Assembly: GCA_003864495.1 (NCBI GenBank)
Contig: ML133471.1
Coordinates: 151,001-215,000, forward strand
Direction of reading: 5' to 3'
Origin: Nemopilema nomurai
Taxonomy: Eukaryota; Cnidaria; Scyphozoa; Rhizostomeae; Rhizostomatidae
DNA: 64,000 nucleotides
Each line of letters starts with the position of its first letter. The first letter of the stretch is position 1. Of the stretch, positions 12,501-25,002 are shown one piece after another. A program made the position numbers and the translations under genes. The notes below the pieces were generated by a model. The model ran no database searches. It was not told the origin of the DNA and saw nothing but the letters and a program-made list of their open reading frames with translations.

Positions 12501-15500
12501 CGTGATTAACACCCTGTTTAAGTCGATTGAATCAACATGATATAAGAGATCTGATACATACACAAAGAGAACATTCCATCCCGTTCTTGCGTCTTCCATT
12601 CTTTCGTAGATTGGCAACAATTAGGCCCACACAACGGGGTAGATGTATTCAGGCAGGGCAGTCCTGAGGCCTGAGGAGCGAAAGAAGTTGGACCTTTGAG
12701 AAAATAGAAAATTAAGGTTGAAGTAAAATGCTTCAAAAGATAAAAAAGATAATAACACTTCAAAATAAAGAATAAAATATCGCAGCCCAAAACTACCGCA
12801 CCTCAGAGCATATTTGTTCATTAAATAAGGTATTTTGATTTTCAAGCTAAGGGAAACTTCTCATACTGTTTAAAACTGTTCATTCTACAGTTCAAATGTT
12901 GGGGGGCATTAAAAGCACACGAATATATCCTCCAGTTAGTAGCTGTTTTTCATGGCCATAGGCAACGTGCTTTTGCAAACCCAGATAGCACTTGAAAAAA
13001 ATTGGAAAGGCGCCACCTTGAGGCATAACAAATTTTAACGGAGATGAACTTGAAGAATGAATGATCTTGTCTAAAAAAAACTGGGCCTAGGCCCTAAAGT
13101 CCCTAAAACCGCCACTGTTTCCATCCGTGCGCGCGCACTGCCATAGCGTATCACCCAAATCATGAGAAATCACCTACAACTCCTGTACACAAATTTAACA
13201 AGCTTCTTTGTTAGCAAAATTGATGAGTGCAAGTAATGATAAAATGGATTAGAAATAGCTATAGTCTATAGGCGTACATGTTAGATTAAGATTGAATTTT
13301 ATTCGCACCAGAAAATTCTCGCTGAAACCATATTGAAAGGACTAATTGCCTTAAACGACAGGGGGTGCATATTCGTAATCCATTACCCAAGGCAGAAAAC
13401 GAAGAAGAATGTACGTAGAAAGAAGGGGAAGAATCTTTGTTTGGTGCTTCTTTTGCTTGCTAATCAGAATTCCAGCATGATGACATCAGGGTGCGGTTGG
13501 CAAAGAATTGGCAAATTTTGTTAATTGCATTTGCGAAAGGAGGCATCCCAAAAAACGATTATCCGTTTCGATATGCAGGAAAGATCTGGTCTTTATTCAC
13601 TGGCAAAAGCCGCGTGCATTCAGGCTTCAAACAGAAAATTGGATCTCGCCTTCATCTGGACATGACTGTACTTTTCAACTGGTTGGTATGAGACCTACCA
13701 GAACGTCGGTGTGGAGGATTTGCCCTTGATAAATGCTGCGCTATTCGGTTGTAAACAACAGCTTTAGCAGACCAAAAGGTCAAAAGCGGGCAACATGGAG
13801 CTATTTTCGATCGTGGATTACCTTCGGGGATGATATCAGGTGTCGGATGCACTGGGTGGATAATTCTGAAAAGAAGCTTCGCCTATCGTGAAATGCATCC
13901 TTATTAAAATCGGACTCCTCCAGTCCCCTGTCTCAGGCTTCACCTCAGTCTCCTTTCAGTGCACCAGTCAAGTTATTAGGCCGTTGCACGGTCCACAGCA
14001 GTTGCTGTGGTCTGTGGTGGAAGGAAAGCAAATAGTTTTTGAGCACGTACGTAATTTCAGTGCAGCCCAGTCCCCAGAAATAGGCTTAGATCGCCCCTCG
14101 TAGCAACTATGCTCTTTTGAATGGGTACAGCTAGCCACGAGTCTCGGATGGATTCACCTAGTGAAGTTGTGTAGTACATGCGTCTGGAACCTTAGCTAGT
14201 CGCTTTTCCTTCTTGAGAGACCCACAGCTGGTTTGCAGGAAATTTGGTTGGACAAAGCTTCGATTTCCCGACAATTTTTTAGGATGCGATATTTCTAGTA
14301 ACCACATAGTTGGGATGCAAAAAATACCTGTACAATATGACAAAAATGAATAACGGTAGTGCTATAAATGAAAAAAAGAGAACTGTAATGACACATATCA
14401 GCGTTGCTAGCTGTGGCCTATTTTGTGGTATTTGAATGTGCCAATTTTATCGATGGCAAGGCATAAAGAATGACAATGACATTAAATGACATTCACTTCA
14501 TCATGTGAAGCACCAATTGAAATCGTGTTTAGCACAGTCTCTTAATTCTGAAAGCCTGCAATTGTTTCCAAGACTTTAGTGATTTCTCCCTCTGCTTTAA
14601 CTTCATTAAAGATCCTTTTCCCTGAAAAATGTCACTTTTGACATGGATTTCACAAGAAAAAGCACTTTGGAAAAACAATTTCTCGTAGAACTTTGGAAAA
14701 CAATAGAGATGTCAGATTCGGACGTAGTAAAAGGGAAAAAATTTAGACGAGCTGCTTTCAATTAGGTAAAACGTGCCCGACCTCTGGGTCACTGTAAACA
14801 CATAATTATTAAGTTCAAAATCCTCCCAAAAGAAAAGTGAATCATAAATATCGTTTTTCCATTACTATTTACCATTCGTATCTACTATAAGATTGAAGAA
14901 TCATTTCCGAGGCATATGACTCCCGAATATTGATAAATTCAGAGGATTCCTGTAGTCGCTTGCTTAACTTGTAGCCAAGTCAACCACACCCACCTATGCA
15001 TAAATGACGGGTCAATGGCTGACTGATAAATGAGCTTATTACTGAATGACCATGGGAAGCTCTATCTAATCAAGTTAATCCTTTCAGCTGCGAAATGATT
15101 AGGTCTTAGACTAACTGTTGTTTACGTTGTGTATTCATTAGTTTCTTGCGCTGAATGAACAGTATAATTCTCCACGTGCATTTCAATTCGCCGTGTTGAT
15201 TTATTAATTAAATAGTGGCGAAAACAGGAAACCGCAGGGTAAAGTCAGTTCGTCTTCTCGCTTAACCAATGATAGTTCCAAATCACACTTAGTCATGCCC
15301 AAGAATCATGCATTATCCGATCTATCGGGTTTCAGTGGCTAACACGGACGTCGTCACGTTTCGAAGAATAACAAGGTCTTCTTGACACTCGATACACAAT
15401 AAGCGGACCTCAAACCCGTTTGAAATCTCCTTACAGTTAAGTGCCATCTATTACATTCTTATGCTCTCCTAATGCTATTAAATAGCAAACAGTTACGTAT

Positions 15501-18500
15501 TATTTGCTCGGAGCTCTCAGCCTAATTCACAACCAAATCTGACAAGCCATCAATGACCTCAGTTCACAATTCAAAGCAGAAACGGTTCACTGTTACCCGA
15601 GCAGAGCCTTAAAGGGCATTGTTGTCAACTGACGTTCGACTTGCTTACAAGAGGGCGAACGCCCTCGAAAGGGAAAGACGGGAAGTAGAAGTTCTCCAGC
15701 ATCAAACCAAATTTTCAATGAATGGAATTTGCAAAGTTTTTCCTCTCCAGCGTCACTATTCATATATTCCGAGTTCAAGCGAAATTACATTGAATACAAT
15801 CTATTAATGGAAATTATGGTGGAATTTTTCTTTCGTCATAAAGATAAAAAAAGGAAGTATGACAAGGAAATAAATTCCTGCTAATGTTATCGCAGACATC
15901 TGGTTTTGATCAACTCACTGCTTGAACGAGTTTAAGAGGAAAAGACTCCCTTTTTATCTAAAAAAGGAAATGCAATTTGAAATAAAGTAACTACAAACAA
16001 TGGATTGAAAGAAACGTTTCGTTTTAAAGAGTTACCAATCTTCTATCAATCTTCAGGCTTTTGGTAAACGAAACGTATATGTTTTGATTTCTCTTTGAAA
16101 CATTCGCTATAAATATTTTGCAACTGTATTTCTTGCATTGTAACATGCACCAAATAGTGGGAAATATCTTCAAATGCAAGTTTTGCAATTAGAAACAATA
16201 GTTATTCGAAGTGCATGCGTATACCTACTTTCACAACAGAGAAAGCTTGAAGTGCTTAACAGTGATGATGATGAAAATAATGACTGCCTCTTCAACTACG
16301 CCTGCATTCGATGTTAGAATCACTTAGCAATAACGGCGAGTCTATATGTCAAAAACAGTATTAACCTGATTATACAAGGCAAGGCATGATCAGGGCGTTT
16401 TCAGAAGACCGTTGTTTGAAAAAGAGACACCTTAATTAACAAGAACCCATTTAATTTGTGCAAAATTCTTCGAACCTGTCTGGCGTCTCCACTAATGCCA
16501 ATGCCTGTACAAAATGAGAAAACTGGAAGTCGGTTTTCCCACAACCAGAAGCTTATCCTCCCTAGAGCAACGTTTGATAAGAGGCACATAGGCAATCCGC
16601 GGGAAGATCGGAAAGCTTCAAATTAATAATTTCAAAGGTATTCAAGGCGATTAAGCTATTCTGCAGATTATAAAACGTAACCTTTGTATGCAAGCTTTAC
16701 TGATGAAGAAATCAGCAGCGTATACTATCATCTACCTAGCAACGGGAGGACAGAAGCTTGAAATGAAAATTAACTCAATTTGGATTATAGATTCACCTCT
16801 TTCTAATTAAACACAAACGTGATGATGCTATAATCTTCTTAATTTTGTGAAATTAAGGATGAATGTCTACAGCTTATGTTTTAATGATCAACCCTCGCGA
16901 TTTCTTGCTATCTGCTTGGCCAATCTTTATGGCAAATCCCAAGCGCTTTCCGCCAATGAATCACCCTTTTCGTAGTTACAAATTAACTCTATTTGAAATA
17001 TATGGAAAGATGCTGCAAAGCTGGAAATAGCAATAATGGATTAGCAAAGTTTTTGCTCAATCAGAACATTCTCGAAATTGGAAACAACTAGAAATAATAA
17101 AAGTTTTCATTTTTGGTAAAGAACAGACAAAATTGAGCACTTTGGATAAATCAGAATCAGGCTCTTGAGTGTCTCTCATCGATTCATTCATTCGGAGAGG
17201 AAGGACGTTTTACAAAAGATATAAAAGACAATCATTCTTCTTACTCGAAAGACCGTTGGTGGATGAACACCTCACCCACCACGCATAAATCTGTCAGTGA
17301 GTTAATGAAAGACAAACCAGAATTTCTTTGCCACCTAACAAAGAGGTTTTCAGAACGAATACGTGTTCGCGTGAGTAAATGACCTTCTCAAAGCGCATTG
17401 GCAAAATTTTACAACAAAGCTTACAAACATAAAATAAACGATGAATGTAGGAATAAGCAAAAAACTTTCATGAACAAGGGGTTAAATGGAAAAAACAAGC
17501 AAGAGATGTCAAGCATCAATTATTTGGTGCAGCATCTTGAAACAAACCCAGGGTCGAAGAGAAGACAAGGATCAGGGCCAGAACAGAAATACAAAAATAT
17601 AACCAAGTGGTTTTAGGCCAGGATTTCTATTTTAAAGGTTGCCTCATGCTTAGATCAAGAGATTTCATCACCTTAAAAGGTTCTTAAACACAACAGAATG
17701 GGAAACAATCAGTATTCAATACAGGATAAACGTGATCAGCTATATTTTTGGCCAGGAAAAGGAGCAAGAAACAATGTATCAGATGGAAGTTCACTTTGGC
17801 AGACGTTCTAAAGAGATCATCTCTATGGAAGACTGACATTTGGAAACTTTATTGAAATGAATCCAAGTTCCTCCGTCGCTCTCTATTCACCTAAAGCACC
17901 CTGGTAAACAATACAAAAAAAACAATCTGTGGTTAACCAAATGATTTCACACTTTGGACCTTTCTACTATTAAAATCTTACATCGATTATTGATGGTTTA
18001 CACCACAATTTTCTTCCTTTTTAACATTGATTAATCGATTGGCCATTTTAACCAATTCATTGCATTCTAAACAAATCAAAATTGTTTGGCATGAAAATCA
18101 CAATGATATAAGAATTGATCATATTGTGGGAGAAAGAAATAAGGAAAATTGATGAGAAGGTCAAAAAACGAAAGATCAAATCGAAACAAGGTTTTCAGAT
18201 GCTTGCAGACTGCACGATTGTCCAAACAGAGCAAATTACGAGCATGCGAATATTGCTTAACCCTTGTCGTTCCAATCGCTACCTCAGCCAACCATACTGA
18301 AGCTCAACATATTGTGCCTTCTTTGCGGATATCTACTTTTCCTTCTTACAACTACATTACTAATCTACATTCTTTAGAAACGAAAACCAATCAACTTGAA
18401 CTCAGGTTCCTTGGCCTTTCTTTCCCTCCCAAAGCTAGTCCGCTGTCGCTTCCCTAGCATTCCTAACAAGAACCCTTCCCTGATAAGAAAGAGCCTGGCC

Positions 18501-20544
18501 TAAACACATTGCAATGGAGAAAGAACAGCAGGCTCTCGCTCTCTCGTCAAAGCATAGGACAAGCAAGAACATCGTGAGCACAGCTGTGGTGCGGAGCACT
18601 CGCCTGTCGCTGAACTTGGATTCCATTGCGTTGCCCATTCATTACAATCACAACGAGTTCATTCTCTTAATCAATACAGCGAGGCCACCTAGGTCAAATC
18701 AATGTATCAAGAGCTCTCTTTGCATACAATTTTTTCCGTCGTCTCTTTACAGAGGGATTGGCGACGCCATTATTATAGTTGACCATATCCTTGCGTCTTC
18801 TTGAAACAATATTAAGAGAATTAAGAGAAGCACCCCACCTAATTAAAGACAGAAGAAGGTCAGCCGAGGCTAACCACTAAATGCACCAACAATTTGATTA
18901 CACTATTGAGGATGAGGACCTTTATCTCCAGGAAATGGTGCTAATCACCGCCAGTAAAACCTTATTTCCTCTGCATCAAAGTCAAACCATTAAGCAGAGA
19001 TCCTTTTCCTCCTTATAAAAGGTAGAATGTAACAGAATAAATGTGGTGACAACCTGGGCAGCATTTTTAGTACTTCATTATATTCAATGAGTTATTCTCT
19101 GATGTAGAGCCAATAACAAGATCATTGAGTTGTTGTCTGAAGAATTTGCTCAAAATAGAAGTGGCAGCAAGGTCATCTGCACTAATAGAGACCTAACAAA
19201 AACGAAATTAGACCCTTATTGGGAGAATAGGATTATATCTAAAAATGGTCAAATTAAAGAATAAATAGTTGATATTTCTATAAATTGACAAAGCTGGACC
19301 ATAAAAAGCTGTAAGAGGGAATTTTTCTGTAATTAGAATATCCTTTGGCAATTAACTGCAACAGTATTTCAGACATTTACTCACAATGATTCTATTCCCT
19401 CAATATTAAACAACTTTAAATACCCCATGTGCAAAATTACCCATTTAAAATGCTGACCCTCATCGAAGAGCACATGTTAGCCCTGTATTGCCAAGTAGTT
19501 ATGGTGATTGACAAAAAACACCTTTAAATGAATATTGGATATAAAAAAAAGAGATCACTAGACAATTGCTAAGGAGGATGACAAGGCCATTAGCTCTCAA
19601 GCACAATTCAGTTGGCAACATCTGCCTCAACATTTATAGATGTAGCCAGCAAGGGGACACAGGGAGAAACCTACTAATGCTAAAAACTTGAGATGAAGTT
19701 TCTTCTATAGGCCCTTCACAGTTGAAGTGTCTTGAGAAATAGATATTCAATCACTTTAGCACAAAAAAAGTAACTTTGCATATTACTTACAAATAGAAGG
19801 TAAGTAAGAAGCTAGAAATAAGTACCACTGCACTAAAATTAATCATGCAAAGAAGAAAATGTTTTCCATTTTTTAAAATTCTGCTTCACTTTTTCATATT
19901 TTATGTCCATGAAATCAATTTCTGATGGCAACAAATACTTATTCCTAACGCTAATTGAATATGGAATATGAAGATAAGATGAGGTAAGATGGAAAGTTGA
20001 GTTGTCTCTAGGAGTGATCTAGATGAAATTGTTTTCGAAGACTTTAGACTTTTTTCTTCATGTAAGGCTTCAAAGTTCAAAGAAAACACAAGGATTTTTC
20101 TACTCAGCTTTTCGTGATTTATAAACGCTTTGCGCTACTTTTTATACTCAATTTTCTACTTTGTCGTCTTGGCATCATTCATTAAATGGGAAAGCTTATC
20201 TTCATTCTCACACTTTCAGCTAATAATAAACAACATGCGAAATAATTTCACGGAGTAAAATCTCGCGCCAGTTCGTAAGTGGATACGAGGTTATCAACAG
20301 AAGGCCTAAATTCACAATAAGAATTTCTGAAGAACCTTTTCCAATTGACAAAACTTATTCAAAATGCTTGTCGCAAAAATTGCCACTAAAAACTTACCAT
20401 GTTACTAGAAAATATCTTGCAAAACTTCCCAGTGTGAACACAAAATGAAAATGAAAGAAGACCGTAATTTTCTGTGCCCGGTCTCTTTGTTAGCATCGGG
20501 AGGACGAGGCAAGGTGTGACCGAAGGCGTGGCTGCTGTTGCCAT
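6279..20544 (-). CDS. Gene X: unrecognised protein, five joined exons, 3' end missing
   Basis: Join on the minus strand: 20544-20398, 16504-16476, 13865-13699, 10815-10768, 6542-6279. Exit phases 0, 2, 1, 1 match entry phases 0, 2, 1, 1, giving about 218 codons open throughout. Residues 1-49 are hydrophobic and neutral and could be partly untranslated: a second good start (AACATGG) is the last codon of exon 1, so the protein may begin MALALVETPDR. Residues 60-115 are rich in Pro and Arg. The last part is strongly charged and helical, ending in an Arg/Glu-rich stretch of the coiled-coil or axonemal-linker type. I do not recognise a family. Exon 2's donor (GTTCGA) is weak. A possible next exon is 5848-5823, but this is uncertain. 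Confidence 0.5.
10768..10815 (-). CDS. Gene X exon 4 (48 nt, with alternative donor)
   Basis: Acceptor GTTTTTTCAG; donor AAAG|GTAGTG; phase 1 in and 1 out, encoding AGCRNHASKWKGHGLK. A second, stronger donor (ATG|GTAAGT) lies 55 nt downstream, ending at 10713. From exon 3's phase that longer form reaches a TGA, but in another frame it is open (QAAGIMHQSGK onward) and also exits in phase with exon 5. Confidence 0.5.
13699..13865 (-). CDS. Gene X exon 3
   Basis: Acceptor CTTCTTTTCAG and donor CTG|GTAGGT flank 55 codons plus split ends. The product opens with IIHPVHPTPDIIPEGNPR and then runs through an aromatic/basic helix-like segment (FWSAKAVVYNRIAQHL). Composition is clearly protein-like. 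Confidence 0.55.
16476..16504 (-). CDS. Gene X exon 2 (29-nt microexon)
   Basis: An excellent acceptor (CTCATTTTGTACAG) precedes ALALVETPD plus two bases of an Arg codon. The donor CAG|GTTCGA is weak. Phase 0 in and 2 out fits both neighbours. Read on past the donor, the frame continues for only seven codons (FEEFCTN) to a TAA, so intron retention would truncate the protein. Confidence 0.4.
18435..18638 (-). CDS. Candidate short secreted-peptide ORF inside gene X intron 1
   Basis: ORF of up to 67 codons; the better start is the second ATG (MESKFSDRRVLRTTAV). A hydrophobic core (VLTMFLLVLCF) resembles a signal peptide. A possible cleavage after DERARA would leave a roughly 30-residue peptide beginning CCSFSIAMCLG with a later Gly-Arg. 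The stretch is more GC-rich than its flanks. No family is recognised and no splice signal is clear. It could equally be a chance ORF. Confidence 0.25.
   Translation of the reverse strand: MGNAMESKFSDRRVLRTTAVLTMFLLVLCFDERARACCSFSIAMCLGQALSYQGRVLVRNAREATAD
20398..20544 (-). CDS. Gene X exon 1 (first coding exon, phase 0 exit)
   Basis: ATG at 20544 sits in a good initiation context (AAGATGG). The frame is open for 49 codons up to a consensus donor ATG|GTAAGT. The stretch 20,460-20,600 is visibly more GC- and CpG-rich than its surroundings, as expected for a promoter or first exon. The final codon of this exon is itself an ATG in good context, so translation may begin there and the rest of the exon may be 5' UTR. 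Confidence 0.45.
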
Positions 20545-23500
20545 CTTTGAAAACAACACGCGGGAAATCAAAAGAACGACAAAAATGTTCAGGCAACAAA
20601 AGAACAACATACCAGACAAAACTATTCAAGACTAATGAGGCACATATTCACCTTGCGTTTTCTTTTTCTAAATCATTTTGAAAATCCGCGAAGGAGGAGT
20701 GTTGCTATTTTACCTGACAAGCCTTGTAAGATTTGTTAGTTAAACATAGGAGTCAATAAAGTACGCTTTCAATTTGGATTGAAAAACAGCAATCGATAAA
20801 GCAACCCGTTTAAAAAGTGGAAGGGTATTTCATGATTTAGAGTCAAAATAATGTATTTTTTGGGCCATAGGTTTCAAGAAAATAAATAGATCTCCTCTGG
20901 TGGCCCGAAGAGTTTCAAACCTATAAACAGAAGAATCCGAGGTGAGATAGTTATGAGAGTAGCTTGGCGAAAGTTATTTATAGCTTTATAAACAAATGCT
21001 AGAACGTTTAAACGTAACAACTCTTCAAGTTTGACTATCTTTAACGAATGTAATAAAAGTGCTGATGGGGCTGTAGGTAGCTGCAATTTTTCTACATGTT
21101 AGGACTTTCTTTTGCTGTAGAAATTATGGAGTAACGAAGGTGTCGTATGTATTACCCCGTAGAATAATTCCATAACTGAGTAATGAAGGAAAATATGAAT
21201 TACAGAGGCATGCTTGTTACTCAGCTGGACCATCTGTCCATATAAGCACAGCCCCCACACCTTGCCCCCTACCCACGCCCCGCTGTCTTTTCAAATTACG
21301 AGAGAGCCATCTTGTATCTACAGAAGAAAGCCGAGGATTTGCTTTTATGGCATTGCTTTCGAAGCTGCCAACATGTTTGCGTTTTGGTGTTTCCTGTTTT
21401 TTGCAAAATCCTTTACCATGTTGCCTCTTGTTAGAATTTTTCCACTGTTTTCAGTCTCTAGACGTCAATAGATTAAAAGCAGAGAAAGGTGCCCCTGGGT
21501 CTCGTGGACTTTTGAAGTGTCGATTAATTCTAGTCTGTCTTTCTGTCTTGGACAAAGCATCTAATATCCTTATAGGAGTTTTGCCTTGTGTGGCACTATG
21601 TCAGCGACAAAGGCGAGACCACCAGCATGTTATATTACGCGGATCATCCCATTTTCACTCTTTTTGTTGAATAGGAAATTACATTCCAAACATGAGCCAA
21701 AAGAGGTGTTCTTCCACTAGAATCTTAAGCCATGAAAGGCAGGATTCTACTTCAAAAGTCGGGGAAAGCAATGACCAGTATTTGCCTTGAATACGAAACA
21801 TATTTCGGTGGATCAGGGTCAACAACAAGAGAGCCAGTTAAGGCTGATCCGCACTTCACATCTGACACCACGGCTTGCTCTTGAGTAGAGAATATTACTG
21901 CGACAATAATTGTGGCGGAAACGGTTTCACTGTAAAGTCCCTTGATCATGGGATGGTTTTTACTATTAGTGTAAGATCTCTTTAATATAAAACTTGATGG
22001 AAAGCTATGGCAGGTATTTATCGCCAGGGGTATAAAAGTTTATCCCCTTAAACGCAGACTGTTGGTCAAATGGTTGGAAATCTTGCCGATGAAGCGAATG
22101 CGCGAATGGTCATGGACCAAAAATGAAAGTTTTCATCAACTACCATTTTCCTTGCAAAGCATGGTCCAATAGAGGCACAAACCCTAAATTAAGACCATTC
22201 CTTCAGAATGCATACCAACATGGAGCTTTGATTAATGTTTGCTGGAAAACTCTAGAGAGGGTGATGGCTCCGAATCATCAAAATCTTCTGGGGCTGACAA
22301 TCTCTTTCTGGCCCCCAACAGAGAGAGGCCGAGTTACGCTGAGACACCAGTCAATGCAACAGAAATAAAGTTCGTTCACTGTCCGAAAGCACATCGCAAA
22401 AGGACCGCGATGACGTCACACGTAAGACCAACCTGTAAGTGGTGCTTTTCACTACGCAAGTATAAGGCGAAACTGGGCATCCCTTTGAATGTCTCGAATC
22501 GCGAAGCAGTATCAAAGCATGCAAAGGAAGGAGCACGCAAAGAACGGTGCCTAGGCAGACTGAATGGGGGTTGCTTTGAGATTTAATGTTTGTAAAGCGG
22601 ATGAAAATACTTTGCTCTGCGCAAGAGATTATACTAATTCAATTTGAATTGGTTGTGTGTCTGTAGGATGGATGGCAAATGAAAATTGAATCTTGGCCGT
22701 GTTGCGTTTCATTAAGGGTAAAGGGACTTAGGATTAGACATCGGAGTGGGATGATAAGCCACAGGTGCTTTGGCCGATTTCAATGGAAATCACTAGCGAC
22801 TGAAAGTATTGGAATATTTGAAGCAGTGGCAACAATCAAGGGGTCACCAGAAATGCTAGCTGAGAAAGGCCTCTGTAAATGGCCTATTATTCCACATCCT
22901 AGCGTGCAAAGTCTTGGTCTGATAAGAGTAAATTTGTTAGAAGACAGACTATGACTATACACGCCTGCTATAGGGGTGACTGAAACGATAGTAGAATTTC
23001 TCTTCTCCTTTACCGTGCAGAGATAACAGATTCATTAAAGCTATTGGCATTTGGATATATGTATGAATTCTGTGCATTGGTTTGCTCGTTGCACAGTGCA
23101 CGATTTGTATGAAGAGAAGAAAGGGAAAACAGATTGATTTTTATACCCCTATAAGCCTATCTCGTTATTGGATCAACATTCTGATTGTTTCCATTGAGCT
23201 CGTGTTATCTATTCGAGAATATTGAACTAGAAGAAAGGTTAAAAAACAACACGGATCAATCGTTCAACCAACATTTGCTGTTTAGGGCTTAACATGAAGC
23301 AATTTTTTGCCCTACAAAGTATCAAGAGGTTTTGACAAGAAAGGTTGCCAATCCTCATAACACCTTGATTAAACAGTTAGCAAATGCAGTATTTCCTTAC
23401 TTTGTATCAATTCTCACAATCAAGAAGATCAATGGCTGTTCTTCACTTAATGTCATACAGAAGATTGAGCATTGCTCTATTAGTAAAACTTCTCAGCAGT

Positions 23501-24936
23501 TTTCGGTACTGAACTTTGACCTCGAGAGCTTGCAAGCAAACACCAATGAATGCAAGAAACTTCCTTCCACACGAGATATGCGTGGGATAAGACGCGCAAA
23601 CAACCAAACGCAGAGGTGCATCGCGTAAACAACATTCCTCTTGTTGCCTTAAGACGAGAGCTTCTAGATTTTTATTTTTGCAGCAAAAACACTCAATCGG
23701 ATATCAGAAAATGCATAAAAGAGTGACGTCTTTCTGTTGAACTGTAATCACTTATAAGGAAAGAGTGGGTTCAAATTAAATCAGATGTATATGGCAAGAA
23801 TTTTGTTTACGTAAATGCATTTTTACATACTCATTTGTTTAGTTCAAAGTCCGGTACGTTAACAGCCATCAGAATGCCACAAGAAGCGATTGCATAGTTA
23901 CCAATGAAACTGCAACACTGTCGAGACGTGACGAGTATAGAATTTGGGCAATACACTTACACTGTTTACTTATGTTTCCATTCAGCTAACAAGCTCTAGG
24001 TCATAGGTCAAGAAAAGGTCAAATTCGAAACAGATACAGACGTGGTTGTCTACAAAGAGTCACGCACCTGACGAGGGTACTCGCTTAATAGCAAGGAATT
24101 TGAGTACGATTTATGAGCCTTCCGAAGGCTCTTCTTGAAAGTTGCAAAATCTTTACTTGAATATCTCTATGAAACTAACTTTACTATAGTTTGAGTGTGG
24201 GAAATTGAAAATTCCGGTTGAAATTGAACTTTAGCCATCAAAGTCTTGGGTCTCTTATCTGCTCCATAAAATACGTGTCTTTTGGTGAGCTTTTAGTGTG
24301 AGGTTGTCCATAATTTGGGCTCACAAAAGGTCCTTGCTAAGCGTCTATTGCCGCCAACCTACAACCTGCAAGTCACTAAAGGGCTGATTGGCTGGTCTTT
24401 CCCTTTCAGGAAACGCTTCAAGGAAAGAGACTTTGAAAAACTTAATAAAACAAACCGCAAAGCATGCAATCATGCATTTTATGAAATGACATGGAATGAA
24501 TCTTTTTGTCTTTTACCATCAAATGCACACTCAAGTTCATAGTTACTAGGCTATTTTTGTTGGGGGGAGGGGCATTGGGGGAGATGAAGGAGGAACTTTG
24601 CTATGTAGACTAAATCCTTGTAAAGTTTTAATGAGTTAGTGAGTATAAACACCGCATAGCATTATGAGACCGTCAGAGTCTATTGGGAATTTAGAGACCA
24701 GCATCAATGGCATCTACCTCTACAGGCATTTAGCTGAAAATATACGATGAATGAAATGACTATATAATTACAATCTTAAAGCTTACATTACTGGGGTCCA
24801 ACAAAGGACTAACAAGCTACAAGATTCATTGCAAGGTCCAATCATAGAGACGAGTTGTAGTTGGTCATACGTCAAGCTCCAAGTACAGCCAGGCTACGTC
24901 ACAATCAAACCTGCATCAATTTATCTACGCCACGAA
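20545..24936. other. Intergenic region between gene X (5' end) and TTK (3' end)
   Basis: No exon with paired splice sites was found. A CpG-rich patch at about 22,230-22,580 contains a perfect CRE palindrome, TGACGTCA, near 22,411, and short ORFs on both strands, none recognisable. A G-run cluster (GGGGGGAGGGG...GGGGG) sits at 24,560-24,585. The rest is AT-rich without visible repeats. Confidence 0.4.
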
Positions 24937-25002
24937 TCAGAAAACGACCTTTCGAGCAGAGTTCATTGAAGTTGAGTCACCCAATGCTCTCCTTGCATAG
25001 CT
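24937..25002 (-). CDS. TTK: TTK exon 10 (probable last exon)
   Basis: Acceptor TTCACTTTTAG, phase 0, 21 residues (SYARRALGDSTSMNSARKVV plus F) then TGA. A short basic, Ser-rich tail is what the family ends with. It is the best in-phase acceptor and stop pair downstream of exon 9, but a different last exon is possible. Confidence 0.6.
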   Translation of the reverse strand, partial: SYARRALGDSTSMNSARKVVF

